From assembly GCA_051294375.1 (NCBI GenBank), contig CM119264.1:19041590-19105589 (forward strand): a DNA stretch of 64,000 nt, written 5' to 3'. The stretch comes from Paraspadella gotoi. Taxonomy: Eukaryota; Chaetognatha. The notes under the pieces were generated by a model that did not search any database, was not told the DNA's origin, and saw only the letters and a program-made list of their open reading frames with translations. The position numbers and the translations under genes are program-made. Below are positions 1-13,278 of the stretch, one piece after another (the stretch's first letter is position 1; the number at the start of each line of letters is the position of its first letter).

Positions 1-216
1 CCCATCAACCCCCTTGTCCTCGGCCTGAAACCTCCCCGTTCTAGAAATGAGAAATGATGGCGTTTGAACGTGAATTTTCTCTCGCGGCGGAAACACTTTC
101 TCATCATGTTGCTCTTCACTTTTGAAAAAAAAACCTTTTTTTTTCATCGAAGGTACTACTTCTTTTCTTTCCTCTCTTTTCTCCGTTTTTTCCTTGGCTC
201 AGTTTTTGTTTTTATC

Positions 217-225
217 CTCTCTCTC

Positions 226-289
<64 letters not shown>

Positions 290-295
290 TCTCTC

Positions 296-334
<39 letters not shown>
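217..334. repeat. (CT)n microsatellite
   Basis: A nearly pure CT dinucleotide run with a few TTC and CCT interruptions. Open reading frames across it encode only Ser-Leu or Arg-Glu repeats and are not genes. Confidence 0.95.
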
Positions 335-337
<3 letters not shown>

Positions 338-399
338 TTCCACTTCGTATTCTTTTCCCCTTTTTTCGGTTTCTGTTTTTTTTTTCTTGAAAAGACGAA

Positions 400-780
400 G
401 ACGAAACTCATCGATCATCCGCGTCTTCTTCGTCGCGACGTCGACAGGACGCGATCCTCACGTGACTCAGACGATCACGTGATTCCCAAGCCTACGCGAA
501 TGACGCGTGATCATCGACGAACGCGTGCGCGGACGCTCCGCGTGCGACGCGTCACCTCGACAGTGACGCCCGGACGTGTCGGCGCTGTCGTCGCTTTGAT
601 AAATGGTGCCGCGGAGATAGGGCCTTATGTTTACGTCATCGCGAGTTAACGACCGGAAACGGTTGATCGAGAGTCCGAATTCCGGGGCGAGGGCGGAGAC
701 GGCGCCGTCTCGCGATTCCATCGGGGATTTGTGTTCCGCGGTGACGATCGACTCTCGGGTCGTCGACCTACTCTTGTCTC
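400..780. promoter_or_regulatory. CpG-rich, promoter-like segment with paired E-boxes, AP-1 and CRE sites
   Basis: CpG dinucleotides are dense here compared with the AT-rich flanks. Two identical palindromes TCACGTGA lie at 458-465 and 475-482, a TGACTCA AP-1 core overlaps the first (463-469), and a TTACGTCA CRE/ATF core is at 631-638. This resembles an invertebrate promoter or enhancer, but no convincing exon follows on either strand, so the gene served is unknown. The sites are seen in the sequence; regulatory function is inferred. Confidence 0.35.
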
Positions 781-886
781 GTTGGGTACGTCAAATGAAT
801 TGGCTATACACGGGCCAACTCGTAAAATAAAGAAAGATAAGCAGTTTTAAATATGTTATAAATATTCACCGATTTCCTATTTTTAG

Positions 887-1440
887 TCGGATCTGCTTAT
901 CAGCATGATGTGTGTGATTAAGCAGAATTTAACATTTCTATGGAGGAGTGGAAATTATTTGCATGAAAAAAACAACATTCAAGTAGACAAGATATTTTAT
1001 TATTTATGTTTACTCATAATAGTTTAAATTAGTTATTTAATTAATTAAATTGAAAAAAATGATGCAATTTAAGAAAAATGATGCAAGTTGAAAAACTGAT
1101 GATGGTTAAAAAAAGTATGCAAGATAAAAAAATTAGGCGAGTTAAAAAAATGGTGCAAGTTGAAAAATGGTGTAAGTTGAAAAAATGATGCCAATTAAAA
1201 AAATGTGCAAATTGAAAAAATGATGCGAGTTTAAAAAATTATGCGAGGTAAAAAAATGATGCAAGTTGAAAAAATGGTGCGAGTTTTAATCCCTTGCAAG
1301 CGATTTACATGTATAGGCGCAGCCATTGGTTTGGTATGGTACGATCTGTTATTATCAGTAAGGATCACAAATTGAAAGAATTATCGTCATTTATCATCTG
1401 ATAAGCTGATTACCTCTTAATTATCGTAGGCAGATCCGAC
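887..1440. mobile_element. possible small element with short inverted ends
   Basis: GTCGGATCTGC at 887-897 is matched by its reverse complement GCAGATCCGAC at 1430-1440. The 554 bp between them are AT-rich, non-coding and contain the minisatellite at 1048-1290. No clear target-site duplication flanks the ends, so this may be a decayed MITE or a chance inverted repeat. Confidence 0.3.
1048..1290. repeat. degenerate A-rich minisatellite, unit about 19-20 bp
   Basis: About a dozen imperfect copies of a unit close to AAAAAATGATGCAAGTTGA occur head to tail, varying in A-run length and at single bases (GCAAG, GCGAG, GTAAG). It has no coding capacity. Confidence 0.8.
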
Positions 1441-2446
1441 ATTGTTTGCTCAAACTTGTTAATAACATTAAACGAATATCTAATTCGGGTCTACCTACGT
1501 AGTATGAAATGTATTCGTTCGGTTTAAATAAGTTTATACTCGTGAGTACTGAGTAGTATGAGTTGTATAGAATGATACATTTTTTTCTGTTCCTATTCCC
1601 ACGAACCTAATATTTTCCTCGAAAAAGTGAAAAATAGAAAGAAATGTAAATTGTTTAGAAATAACAATCGTTTCGGGCTTGTGACGTCTTTCACGTTTCA
1701 TACTTTCTCCTCTGTGTCCAACGATCACTTTTGCCTTTGTAAATTCTTTTTTAAAAATTATCTTCTTTCCAATTTTCTTCGCATTTTGTTCCCCTTCATT
1801 TCTTTTTACTACCATCTTTTGTTCCGCCTTTCCCTTTTCTCTGCTCCTTTTCCCATCCCGTTTTCCCCTTTCCTCTTCTTTTTCCTTTTTGCTCTTTTTT
1901 TTCCCTCTTTTTTTCATCAGCGACTCTTCCGTTCCTCTTCCTCTTCCTCCTCTTCTACTATGTTTTTTTGTCACTTTTTCGATCGAACGAAACTGAAGAA
2001 GAACACAGAATGAGAGAGGAGGAATAATAAAAATGAAAAATACTTTTTTTCATCTCCATCAGCATATTTTTCAAATATTTTTTTAAACAATTTTTTTTTA
2101 CTTGTGTTTAATTATTAAAATATAGATTTTCATTCGTTTCTTTATATTAACTTTCTTTTTAATCTATTTTATCTCTTGTCCTTTCTCACTTCATTTTTCT
2201 TTCCTCCTGATTTTACCACTAGTTCTCCGCAGCCTTTCTCTTTCCATTATTTTCTTTCACCCATTTCTTGTCTCTCCATTCTTCTTTTTCTTTTTCTTTT
2301 TCACTTTCTTCCCTTTCTTCCGTTTCGTTTATTTCCTTTCCTCCGCTTCCTCCTCTTCCCAGTCTCTGTCACCCGCGGGTTAATTTTGTTGTTTCGCTTT
2401 TTCGCCCAAAAAAATCTTATGGGTTTCCCCTTTTTTAGTATTCTTG

Positions 2447-2549
<103 letters not shown>

Positions 2550-3495
2550 TTTTTTTTTCACGAGCCCTGTCTCTTTCCTTTCTCTCGCTCTCGCTCCCTC
2601 CCTTTTTTGGAGGGTGAATAGAACTTTTGACTCGTGAAATCGAAGAAACTGATGGGGAAATCTGGTGGAGCGGAACAAGTTTAATTAAATGTTATATGTT
2701 AACGGTTAAAACCAGTCCCGTCGGCGAATTTGTCAACTTATCCGTTTTTTAATGAACATCAGAAGATTAAGTTAAAGAGTGACAGTAAAGCACTCTGCGA
2801 CTGGTATGGCTTTTGATAATTTATTATAAGTATCATTGAAATGTTACTTATTTTATGAAACAATGATGAAACTTATGACCTTAAATGAATTTTCGAGTAA
2901 AACACAGAAGGATGAAGTTTTCCGATTTTCGTTTGAACATTCAATTCATCATCACTCAAATTTTTTCGACTTACCCAATATAGTGGTGAGGAGCAGAAAT
3001 GAAATCGGATGATTCGATTCAACGATTAGAAATAGAATTGGAGAAAGCAAAGAGTAATTCGATGCTTATCGACGTTTAACCCGAAAATTAATGGAGAAGG
3101 AGATTCGGAAAGGAAAGGAGTCGCATAAGGAAGGAGGAAAGGAAAGGGGAAAATTAAGGGACAATTAAAAATGGAAGAAAAAATAGGGAATTTTTTTATT
3201 TTTCTTTACATTTTTAAAAATCTTTTGCCCTTTATCATCTTTAACAAACCTAACAAAAGAATATAAAATCTTTACATCTTTTTTATCGCTTATCAATCAC
3301 CCTCGGTCAATCTTCCACCAAAAGAAACGTGCAATATGTATCGTTTTTTAAACTGTAAGCAACAATTTGCCCCCGACGGCGCGCGCCGGGAGAAAAGGGA
3401 GGGAAAAAAGTTAATCTAAGCAACGATGTGATCAGATCACATTTGCATCTCATTTCCTGCATTTGCCTTTTATCCCTCTCCCCAGGAGAACGCCT

Positions 3496-3502
<7 letters not shown>

Positions 3503-3583
<81 letters not shown>

Positions 3584-3826
3584 TTGTTCAAATACCAAAT
3601 CTAATAAGGTTCTTCCTTTTCTTTGTCTTGGTCGTTGGTCGCCGACCACGCCATTGAACAAACCAAACAAAACAACAAAAATGGAGACCAGACGCAAACT
3701 TACTTAAGGAAGGCCCAAACTTCATCCCTACCTTCCCTCGTCGTTTCCTCCCTCACGACCAGCGAGGATAAAAAAAGAAGGGGAAAGAAAACAGTCTTTT
3801 TTTCGGTGGCGGAGAGAGAGAGAGAG

Positions 3827-3881
<55 letters not shown>
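3503..3881. repeat. opposed (CT)n and (GA)n microsatellites
   Basis: A CT run at 3503-3580 is followed by a GA run at 3811-3881, so the two arms are complementary, with about 230 bp of unique DNA between them. They could pair as an imperfect hairpin or be sites of recombination. Confidence 0.9.
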
Positions 3882-4487
3882 ACCCCGGATCGCCAACGCC
3901 ATTTGTAAACAATCCCCGTCAGTCCGTCACTGGATGGACAAAAGGAAAGCATAAAAGAAGAAAAAAAAATGGATGTAAAAAAAATTTTGTAACAAAAGTC
4001 GCTCCCTCCTTTTTTTATTTAATAAACGGGATTGCTAGTTATATTTCCCTTCCTCCTGTCAGAAAATGTATTCATCACGCTTTGCCCCGAAAAGAAAAAA
4101 AAAATTATCGAGGAAGGAAGAGCGGAATGAAGGAGCTACTGGAGCGGACGACAGGGGAAAGGGGAGCGGCCTTTAGATTCACTGGCTAAAAGAAAAAAAA
4201 AAAGATTAAGCGATTTTCTATTTATAGAAAGTGATTCAATTAAGAAATGAGACGAGGCAGGTTTCTAAGCTCCGGGTCCTCCTAATTGGAGACAGAAACG
4301 CTGAAAAATTCTGCCCAAATTTATTCATTTAAAAAGAAGCGAGGACTCTCTCTTCCTTTCGGTTTAAACGATGGGACCGATTGACACCGAAATAGATTCT
4401 TCTCAGGTTTTAAAAATAACCTAATCTAATTTTTTACATGTGCGAAACAAGTCTCAGCACTCCGGATTCATCGTTGCCAGTCCAAAC

Positions 4488-4557
4488 GTCAGGGGCAAGA
4501 TGGATTAATTATAAGTTTTAAGAATGGATAATTTTTGTATTGATTGTCCTAATTTCG
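4488..4557 (+). repeat. dispersed repeat related to 60513-60590
   Basis: The second copy of the element fragment in A2M intron 28, with the same order of shared blocks. Confidence 0.5.
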
Positions 4558-5329
4558 TACCTGCAGAAAAACCTTACCTTTCGCGTTTAAGATAAATTTA
4601 TTGTATCGAAGGTTATACAATACACATACAATTTATACACGGAACGAGCCGTATCATTCTACCCTACTAAAAATCTACTCGATTAGTGGTGTTTTCGTTG
4701 GGCGCTTTGTGAGGGAGAGAGTGGCTCCGAAAGAAGGCCAACGGGTCAAGGGTCGTTTTTATGCTGACCTTCTCTTAACTTTGACAACGAATACCTCCGG
4801 CTGACGGAGTGTCGACGGTGGAGAGAGATCGAGTGGGGTCGTGAAGCTGCGACTGGCAGGGAGGTTACACTGAGAGGCAGGAGACAATGTTGGGCTGGGG
4901 TTGGAAGAACGGGAAAAGGGAATTTAGGGGAAAAAATGTGTTTTTAAGTGATATGGACTCAAGGAAAAGTTTCGGGTGGTTCGAAAGAATCAGTAACCGA
5001 TAATGTTAAAGATACGTAAATAAAGATTTTATTATTTTATAAATCAGTATTTATAAATACTTTTTAAGATAAGCGCTGGTCCCAAATAACGGTTGTTTGG
5101 TAGTTCACATGAAACCTAAAAGTAAAATTGTCTGGAAGTGGAAAAGAACGAATGACGATTTGTGATGAGCGTGTAAAGAAAGCTGTGGGAGAAGGTCATT
5201 TTTCTTTTTCAAATTTCTTTTCAAAGTGGAGAATGACAAATGTGTTTAAGTATTCGTTAAGACAAAAGCGCCCATGACAAATCGTATGATAAGAGGGATA
5301 GACAAAGCATTACAATTTAATTGGGGATG

Positions 5330-5512
5330 AGCGAAGGAGTGTGCAAGCGTGATAGCGCCAGATTTGTTTGTCCGTGTGCAAAGTCGAGCGCGCCATGGCG
5401 AGATAGCGCGTGATCGACACAGGGGGAGTGGGGGGGGCGTGAGGCGGAGCGAAATATCGGTTCTGCTCTCGGCGCGAGTATCGGACTCGGATATCGGGCG
5501 ACCGCTTTTCAA
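5330..5512. promoter_or_regulatory. CpG-rich patch, possible promoter
   Basis: A short stretch rich in GCGC and CGCG within AT-rich DNA, with a G9 run near 5430. The reverse-strand reading frame here shows no recognisable domain. The composition suggests a promoter or a short CpG island of an unidentified gene. Confidence 0.2.
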
Positions 5513-6524
5513 ATGACCCTTTTTATTATCCGCCCACCAACGAAGGTTGTGGAGAGTCTTAAACGAATTCAGGAGGGGGGAATGATATAATATCGAGTGC
5601 GGAAAAGTCTAAGGGATATCCTTCCATTCGAGATGTTTAAGTACATCCATTTATTTTTGGGAAAAATATATATTGCTGAAGTGCATTTCATTGTCACCTC
5701 AAAAGACGAGTCAATTTTATTCCGATGGTTTTTTTTTCATCATTATGAATTAAAAGATTTCGATTCTTGCCGGATTCAACATGTCAGTTATAATTCATGC
5801 ATAAACATGAAAATCCCGTTTCCCATCCTAAAGAGAAAATGAAAGAGAAAAACGAGGGTGAGAATGTGAGCCGAAGCGGAAAGGACAAATATTGAGAAAA
5901 AGAAGGAAAGAAAGAAAAAGGAGAGAATGATTGGATTCGGGACGAAGTTCAAAGAAATAACCGAGCAGGAAACTTACCCTCTAAGGGTAGGGTATTCCTC
6001 GCCTCTCCCACCTTGTTGACTCATCTTCCGTCGAAACTTTTGATCTTCCAGTTTTGAAATTCATGGAAAGCGACAGCAGAAATGGAAAGTTGTTTCTGTC
6101 GATGATGTTAACAGATAAAACATTCGGAATAATGTTAAATTGATAAATACGTACCAGTTATTAAAGAAATTAATGAATAGAGATTCAAAAATTAACATTG
6201 AACTAGTTACTGAATTCTATGTATATCCTCCGACAAATACAAATAATCTCTGGAAAACGTAAACGCCGAAAGGTTGGCGCAAGGATACTGACGACAAAGA
6301 ACCACACTCATATAACTGAATGGAACTAAGTATTCCTGCCAAAGTTGAAAAAAAAATATGACTGTTTTCCATTTTTCCTTCCTCTAGCAAAACAGGTTCG
6401 AATCAGGTAAATACATGATTTGAATAAAAAATCTGTGAATAAAAAAAAGAGAAAAAAATTATTGAATTCAAATCTTTGAAACAGAAAGGAAGTGCGGTAG
6501 AAGTTGGTAGGGATTTTAAAATGC

Positions 6525-6528
<4 letters not shown>

Positions 6529-6599
<71 letters not shown>

Positions 6600-6908
6600 T
6601 CAGTGAGTGAGCGAGTGAGTGAGAAAGAGAGAGAAAGAGAAAGAGAACCTTAAAGGTAACTTAGTGAAAGAAAGGCGAACGATAGAAAGTGGAGCAGATA
6701 AGAACAAAGTCAAAAAAATAGATAAGGTAAAGTTGGAAAAAGGGAACAGAGAAAAATTAAGCACGAAAAACGGTAGGCTTGGAAAGAGAAAGAAATAAAG
6801 AGAGAAGAGAAAAAAGAGAGAGAAAAAAATTTGTAGAAGATATGACTGCAGCAGAGGGACGTCGAATGAATGAGAACGAGCGATTGTGCGAGAAAAGAAA
6901 GAGAGAGA

Positions 6909-6990
<82 letters not shown>
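6529..6990. repeat. two (GA)n microsatellites
   Basis: GA runs at 6529-6597 and 6896-6990, joined by purine-rich DNA. The + strand is almost all purine over this interval. Confidence 0.9.
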
Positions 6991-6992
<2 letters not shown>

Positions 6993-7286
6993 AGAAACGC
7001 GTTCTCGGAGTCTCTTCTTGCTCAATCATCATGTGATTTTCTAATTTCATCATAAAGTCAGATTAATTAAAACCGCGGTCATTTTTGCTCAAACGTCATC
7101 GAGAGGAAAAAAATAAATAAAGATCGTCGCGTTGAGTTGAAATCGCTCGAGCGAAACCCAAAATTAAAAAAGAAAAAAATGAGAAAAACGTTTGAATAAA
7201 AACGAAAATTTATGGAGCGGGAAGAGTGAAAAGCTCTTAACTTTTGGAGCCCCGTTATGGGGACGCCGCCTTAACTTGGAATTATG

Positions 7287-7288
<2 letters not shown>

Positions 7289-7353
<65 letters not shown>

Positions 7354-7359
7354 TCTCTC
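7289..7359. repeat. (CT)n microsatellite
   Basis: A pure CT run of about 70 bp ending in CTTTCTCTTTCTC. Confidence 0.95.
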
Positions 7360-7852
7360 GTTCCGCTTAACTGAATTCCAAATATGTCATACAGCGTTGG
7401 AGATGGTGCACAAGGGTTTTACAAACGGTTGGTTGTCTCTCGAATAGTTTTTTCAGCGTTTGACTAACCGCATTTGCTCTGAAAAAAATTTAGCTGTAGT
7501 GTGAATCAATAGGACAGATTAGTTGTAACCTTAACTTAAGATGCTAAAAAAAATGGAGGTTTGCACGTTTAAAATTCGTCAGAGGAAAGTAACGCGCGAG
7601 GCTCTCGGCAATTCTGGCGATCCAGGCGTCATTCCCATCCAAATTTGGTCGACGCTGCCATTCACTCTCGATGCTCTTTTTTTTGTGTGTGCCGTTTTTG
7701 CGGATTTTGTTGCCTTTTGTTTTTGTTTTGGTTTGATTTCGTTTCTGCGACAGAAGATAAGAACAGAAAAAGCATCGTCGTTATCTGTTGTTTTTGACTA
7801 TCGCTCAGGTTTCGAATGTAAACAAACCTCTTTAAGGAAGGGAGAGAGAAGG

Positions 7853-7853
<1 letters not shown>

Positions 7854-7895
<42 letters not shown>
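7854..7895. repeat. (GA)n microsatellite
   Basis: A GA run of about 42 bp. Confidence 0.9.
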
Positions 7896-7897
<2 letters not shown>

Positions 7898-9440
7898 CGA
7901 GGGAGAGTGAGAGTGATATCATGTGGGGAGGAAAAAATAAAGTGATAAAAACAACGTATAGTGGGTATGTAAAATTGAACATACCTAAACAGAAAAAAGA
8001 GACATTTGATCATTTTTTAAATTAATAGTACAACCCAAGAACGTATTTCTTTAAAATTTACTCTGTTGAAGGAAGTACGTACATACGTACGTTGAATTTT
8101 TAGCAACGCTTCCACGCACGATCGGCCAAAGTTATCCTACTGCTGATTTTTTTCCCAATTTTCTTGGGTTATTTTCTTTTTTTAAAAAAAGGGAAGGAGG
8201 TGACACATTCCTCTCGGAAATACGAAGATGATTTGATATATGGTCTCCAATAAATGCGAAGTAAACCCTATAAATCAACTTGAAATATAATGGTGGTCAA
8301 ACATTTATTAATATTTTTAATTAAAACCAAGGTATTGATTAATAATTATCATCATAAGACGTAAGACCTCGTCGTTTTTTCCAGACATTTGAGGAGGAGT
8401 GAGGAACGAGGCGTATTTTTTAGATGGAGGAACGTAATTTGGGTAAGAACTGAGAACGCATGCAGCGCAAACACGGGGCGGGTGATCCGCTTCCTCCATT
8501 CTAAATGGAAGACAAGAGACAAGAGATTTTTTTCCTGAGAGCAGAGGAAGCAAGGAGCTGGAAGGAAAAGAGAAGAGAAGAAAATGAGAAAAGATAAGAA
8601 AGGAGAAGAAAGGAAAGGAAAAGTGAAAATAAAAGTGAAAATAAAAAAAAAAGAGAAAATAGGAAGAGAGAGAGAATAAGAAAAGGAAAATTGAAAGGAG
8701 ATAAAAGAAGAAATGAAAGGAGAAAAAATATAAAAGTGAAAAAATGGTGAAAGGAGGAAAAGAAATAAAATGAGAGAGAGAGAAGCAAGGAGACGAAATA
8801 ATGAAAGAGGGAAGGGAAAAACCTTGTCAGCGTTTCCGCGGATTAACGCAATTTTCGTCCGCTTGCTTGCTTGTTCTTTTTTTTTTTCGGCGTAAAGGAC
8901 GCAAAATGGAAATTTTGCGTCAGTATAAGGATACCAAATTAAAATTTAAATTGTCCTTCTATATTTGTTTTATAAACGTTTTGATTTGATCAAAGATTCT
9001 TCAGATTAGGAAAATAGCACTTATCTCGTGCTCACTTCAAACATTAAACCATTTTCGGCGAGACCTGCATTTTCATTACTGCTTTCTGCTCCATTTACCA
9101 TGCGTTATCCATGTCTTTCCTGTCTCCAGTGTCGGGTCGCCATGCCTTCAATCCAATCATCCGAGATTAAAATCCGCCACCAGAACCCGCGAGACGAAAA
9201 CCTTTTAACCCAAATAATCTTTTTTTAACCGTCCACTTTCACTATTTTTTTTTCGGCCAAATGTCAAAGGTCAAAAAAGGTCATCGACCCTGACCCGAAT
9301 TCTCAATTCGTCTATGGCTACAAATTCGGGCTCAAGGGTCAGCATTGGCTTTCCTCTCTTTATTTTTTCATTCGGCCTCCATTTAATCTCTGTCTCGCTC
9401 TCCCTATCTCCTCTACTCAACTCTTCCTCATTCCCCTTTG

Positions 9441-9517
<77 letters not shown>

Positions 9518-9548
9518 CTCTCTCTTTTCTCTTTTCTCTCTCTCTCTA
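9441..9548. repeat. (CT)n microsatellite
   Basis: A CT run with CCTC and TTTC interruptions. Confidence 0.9.
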
Positions 9549-10188
9549 TTTCATTCCCTTTAACTCTCCTTTTTTTATTACTCGACTCTTATTGTCTTTT
9601 ACCGTCGGGCCATAATTTCTCAATTTCGCCAGCCCACATTTCTTATTTTCTTATTCTCAAACAAATTTTTCATTGTCTCGGAAAAATTTATTTGTTGTGT
9701 GGATGGAATGGTGCGTGATCCCAAGGCCGATTGGAATAATTTAGTCGAGGTCCTCAAAAATGATTTTCCGCCTGAAAAGTTATACTAAATCGTAAATAAC
9801 TATGTATTTAAGGGGATGAGGACAAATAATACGTGAGGACGCCACTTAAGGAACTACCATTACGACAATACAAACCCCGACAACCCGGACGCGGGCGTGA
9901 CTGGTTGGAGGGCGTCGCGTTTAGAGCGACATCTCATTTTCTAATATCCTATAATTTCGCGTGTTTACATCCAAATTCTTGAGTCGTCCTTCGAAACAGT
10001 TTTCATTCGAAACTCGCACCGGCCATTTTTCTTTATTTCTCTCTTCTCCTATCTTTCCTTCCTTTGCCTTCGGATTCTTACCTTTTCTACGGAGCTTGCA
10101 TATTTTTTTTTTTTTTTTTTTGTAGCTTATTGCGTTTTCTATTCTTAGATTTGTCACTATATATCTATACGTACATATCTGTTTCTTT

Positions 10189-10306
10189 CTATTTTCTCTT
10201 CTTTCTTTCTTTCTTCTTTCTTTCTTTCTTCTTTCTTTCTTTCTTCTTTCTTTCTTCTTTCTTTCTTTCTTTTCTTCTCTTTCTTACACATTTTTATCCT
10301 TTTTAC

Positions 10307-10404
<98 letters not shown>
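10189..10404. repeat. (TTTC)n followed by (CT)n
   Basis: Tetranucleotide TTTC/TTC repeats at 10189-10290 lead into a pure CT run at 10311-10404. The whole block is a pyrimidine strand of over 200 bp, a candidate triplex-forming tract. Confidence 0.9.
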
Positions 10405-10405
<1 letters not shown>

Positions 10406-11671
10406 CTTAAACCCACCCTTTCCTTATTCACCCTCTTTCTTCTGCGTGCGAGGATCGAAAGGGTGGATCTTCCCAAGGCCACAGGATGAATGACTGAATG
10501 CCGTGGGCCCGAAAAACGGCACACGTTATCATATTAGGATATTTTTTTCTCCCGCTGGATCGGCGGGGGCAAAAATGTCTTTACTCTCTCTTTTTCCCTT
10601 CGGTTCTCCGCTATCAGCCTCTCCGACTTCCGATGTCCTGTCTTCGCGATGTCGTGTCGCTTTTTTTGTCTCTTGCCTTTAGTTACGTGTCACGTCATTA
10701 ATCATCGCTTTTGGTCAAATCATTTCTTTTTCCATTATTAAATATGGGGCAAGGATGGATAGAAAACAAGGGGTTCATAGACCTTATAGACGAAAAGTTA
10801 AACAAAATATTTAACGATGTAGTACAATGGAAATTAGAAAATATTTTTTTGAATCGTAATCGCATTTGAAATTTTGAAATAATCCCCATTCAAGGGAACC
10901 CGTTTTCTTCGACTGATGGTTCTCAACATTTTGTCCAACCCTCAAGCATCGACATTCGACAAGTTCGACCATCGCACCCCAAGGAGTTGAACCCTCGAAC
11001 CACTTACCTTCTTTGTTTCTTTGTTTGCGTCGTTTTTTCGTTATTTTTATTTCTCCGACAGCAGTAATGACGAAGTCGGAAAACACGGTTACGACGGTAA
11101 AGAGACCCTTAGCCGGAAATGGTTCCTCGGGCGTTGCCGAAAAGAATCGTCTGGTTCGGACGAAATGAGGCTTCGGGCCCAAGAAAATGGGTCGAGGAAA
11201 ATATGGGGCGCGCCTTTGTAAATATGGTGAAGAAGATACTCGTAGGGGTCGCCCCGATAGGATAAACAACGGAGAAAATATGAGAAAAAATATAATAGAA
11301 CCCAAAGTTTGAATATTCATCAAACCTGTTGACATATAAGCGATGGGGAAGAGGTTTAGGAAGATGGAAAGAAAGTAAGCAAAAGAGGTAGTATGCAAAA
11401 GAGTATGCATAACAAAAGAGAAATGAGAACATTGTAGGCAAAAACGGCAAAGGTCATCGCCGTACATACGGAAACGCCTGGCCGAGAAAAAGTGCGGAGT
11501 TAAGACTATACTTCACAGAAGGAGATGCAGTCGGTAGCGAGGCCCTGCGATAAAGCTCTAAGCTCTCATAGTGGGATGTTATCTTTGGCATAGAAATGAT
11601 TACGTATTCATTGACGCTGGTGACAGGGTCGATGATTAAAGTGGCAACGATTCCGTCAACGTCGAGGATGA

Positions 11672-11720
11672 TGAAGACGACGAAGAGGACGACGAAGAGG
11701 ACGACGAAGAGGACGACGAT
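11672..11720 (+). repeat. 12-bp tandem repeat (GACGACGAAGAG)
   Basis: About three and a half exact copies of a 12-bp unit built from GAC and GAAGAG triplets. It lies in an open frame with no recognisable domain. The same GAC triplet recurs in introns and exons of the IFT70-like gene. Confidence 0.85.
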
Positions 11721-11805
11721 GGCTCCGTCCCTTTTACTCTTTGAAGGAATGCTTTTTTTCACGGAGTGGCCAAGAGAAATTACACCGATTCCGCGAAAAA
11801 CGACA

Positions 11806-11807
<2 letters not shown>

Positions 11808-11869
<62 letters not shown>

Positions 11870-11877
11870 GAGAGAGG
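11808..11877. repeat. (GA)n microsatellite
   Basis: A GA run of about 70 bp. Confidence 0.95.
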
Positions 11878-12514
11878 CATATGGTTGACTTTCCCTCCAC
11901 TATCTCGACGCTGATTGGTCCAGCCGCGACTCAGGCGCGGACTTTCCTCGGCGGCGGAGTAAGTTCGCTCCTGATTCGCTCGTCTTTGCCGCGAAGGAAG
12001 AGGATTCTCTTCCTTCTCTCTCTGTTTTCGCTCCTCTTTTGATCCTCATTCGCGGGCCTAACTCTCGGATTTCGGGAGAAATTTATGATTTCTCGGTGAG
12101 AAAAATAACTTTTCTCAATGTGCCAATTTTCAAAAAAGGGGAAAAACTAACTTGAACGCTTGCAATTTTTTTTTCAATAGCATAGCATAGCATTGAATAA
12201 AAAAAAGTAAAATAATTTTTTTTTCATGAGCATCGGCCTTCCATGAAATATTTATGTCCCAAATTAAAAAGTTTAAAAATGTAATTTAATGAAAATAAAA
12301 ATATCAAGGTATTTTTTTCCTATAATCATTAAATAATAATTATGCTTAGCCTTAACCAGGTTACTTCTCTTTGCCAGTCTGACTCTGGTGCAAGTTTCAC
12401 TGTCTTTTGTCTGGGAATGCTGAAAGTGTTTAGAGAGGTCGCATTCGAAAAGGCCCCACGGACAAAAGTAAAACAAAAGTTTCTTCAATAATGACCATCC
12501 AGACTGCTTTTATT

Positions 12515-13278
12515 CAGTGTTTCCCAATGGTACTGTCTGTTAAGAAAAGTTTACTGCCTCTATACCAGATCAAAAAACTTTAATTCATTATAATGAATAT
12601 GCGCATAAGTATGGACTATTTTATAGGATAGCTAAATTTTAAAAATTGAATAAAGAAAACTCCTGTAGTTATTACATAAAGCAATTGTTGAAACAAAATT
12701 TTTAGTGATTTTTTAAAAAATTTTAAATAATATATTTTTTATTATTTATCAAATATTTTTTATAATAGACAGGACAGTAAGAAACTACCTCATATTTTTA
12801 TCTCCAGAGCTTTTATAATGCAGTAATCCTTATTTTTAAAATTATAAACTTACCTTGTTCATATTAATTTTTTAATTGATTTAATGATAATTTATTGAAT
12901 AAATAGCAACCATTTTGTTCTGGCTTAATGATTCAATCGCTCACAACTTCAAATAATAAAATTTAAATATCAAATTAATTAGCATGTTTTTATATATTTA
13001 TTTTATATTTGTTTATTTTTTTTATTAATGCACTTATTTTATCCAAATTGAAATTTAAATAATTTATATTCATTTAAAATATTTTTTACATAATTTTTGT
13101 AATAAAATTTATTTTAAAGTAAAAAAAGCAAAGAAAAATTAATATATAAATTGATTTCGAAATAGAGTATCATAAATGGTAAGAACTTATCTTTGACATT
13201 GTTATCTCAGAAATAACACTTAATAACACAGTTCCGCACAATATGTAAAAGTTAACCGACAGTACCATTGGGACACTG
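12515..13278. mobile_element. hAT-like non-autonomous element (MITE)
   Basis: The ends are imperfect inverted repeats of about 28 bp. The left end begins CAGTGTTTCCCAATGG (12515), followed by TACTGTC. The right end, read in reverse complement, begins CAGTGTCCCAATGG, also followed by TACTGTC, and ends at 13278. The CAGTG start followed by CCCAA is typical of hAT-superfamily termini. The 764-bp interior is AT-rich with no transposase frame, so it would depend on an autonomous partner. An 8-bp target duplication is not evident (CTTTTATT left, TATGTATG right), so the copy may be old. Confidence 0.6.

Noticed and set aside
64-649. Long open frames of Ser-Leu or Arg-Glu repeats, here and at every CT/GA tract
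   Set aside because: They are by-products of dinucleotide repeats, which lack stops in several frames; no non-repetitive domain is present.
1048-1290. Regularly spaced repeats that superficially resemble a CRISPR array
   Set aside because: Units are contiguous and degenerate with no unique spacers, and the DNA is clearly from an animal nucleus.
6385-6410. GGTTCGAATC, similar to a tRNA B box
   Set aside because: No matching A box, acceptor stem or cloverleaf can be drawn around it.
10811-11467. Minus-strand 218-codon open frame, among the longest with little repeat content
   Set aside because: It has no recognisable domain, signal or conserved motif. The other strand and other frames are also open, and the composition is like the flanking DNA.
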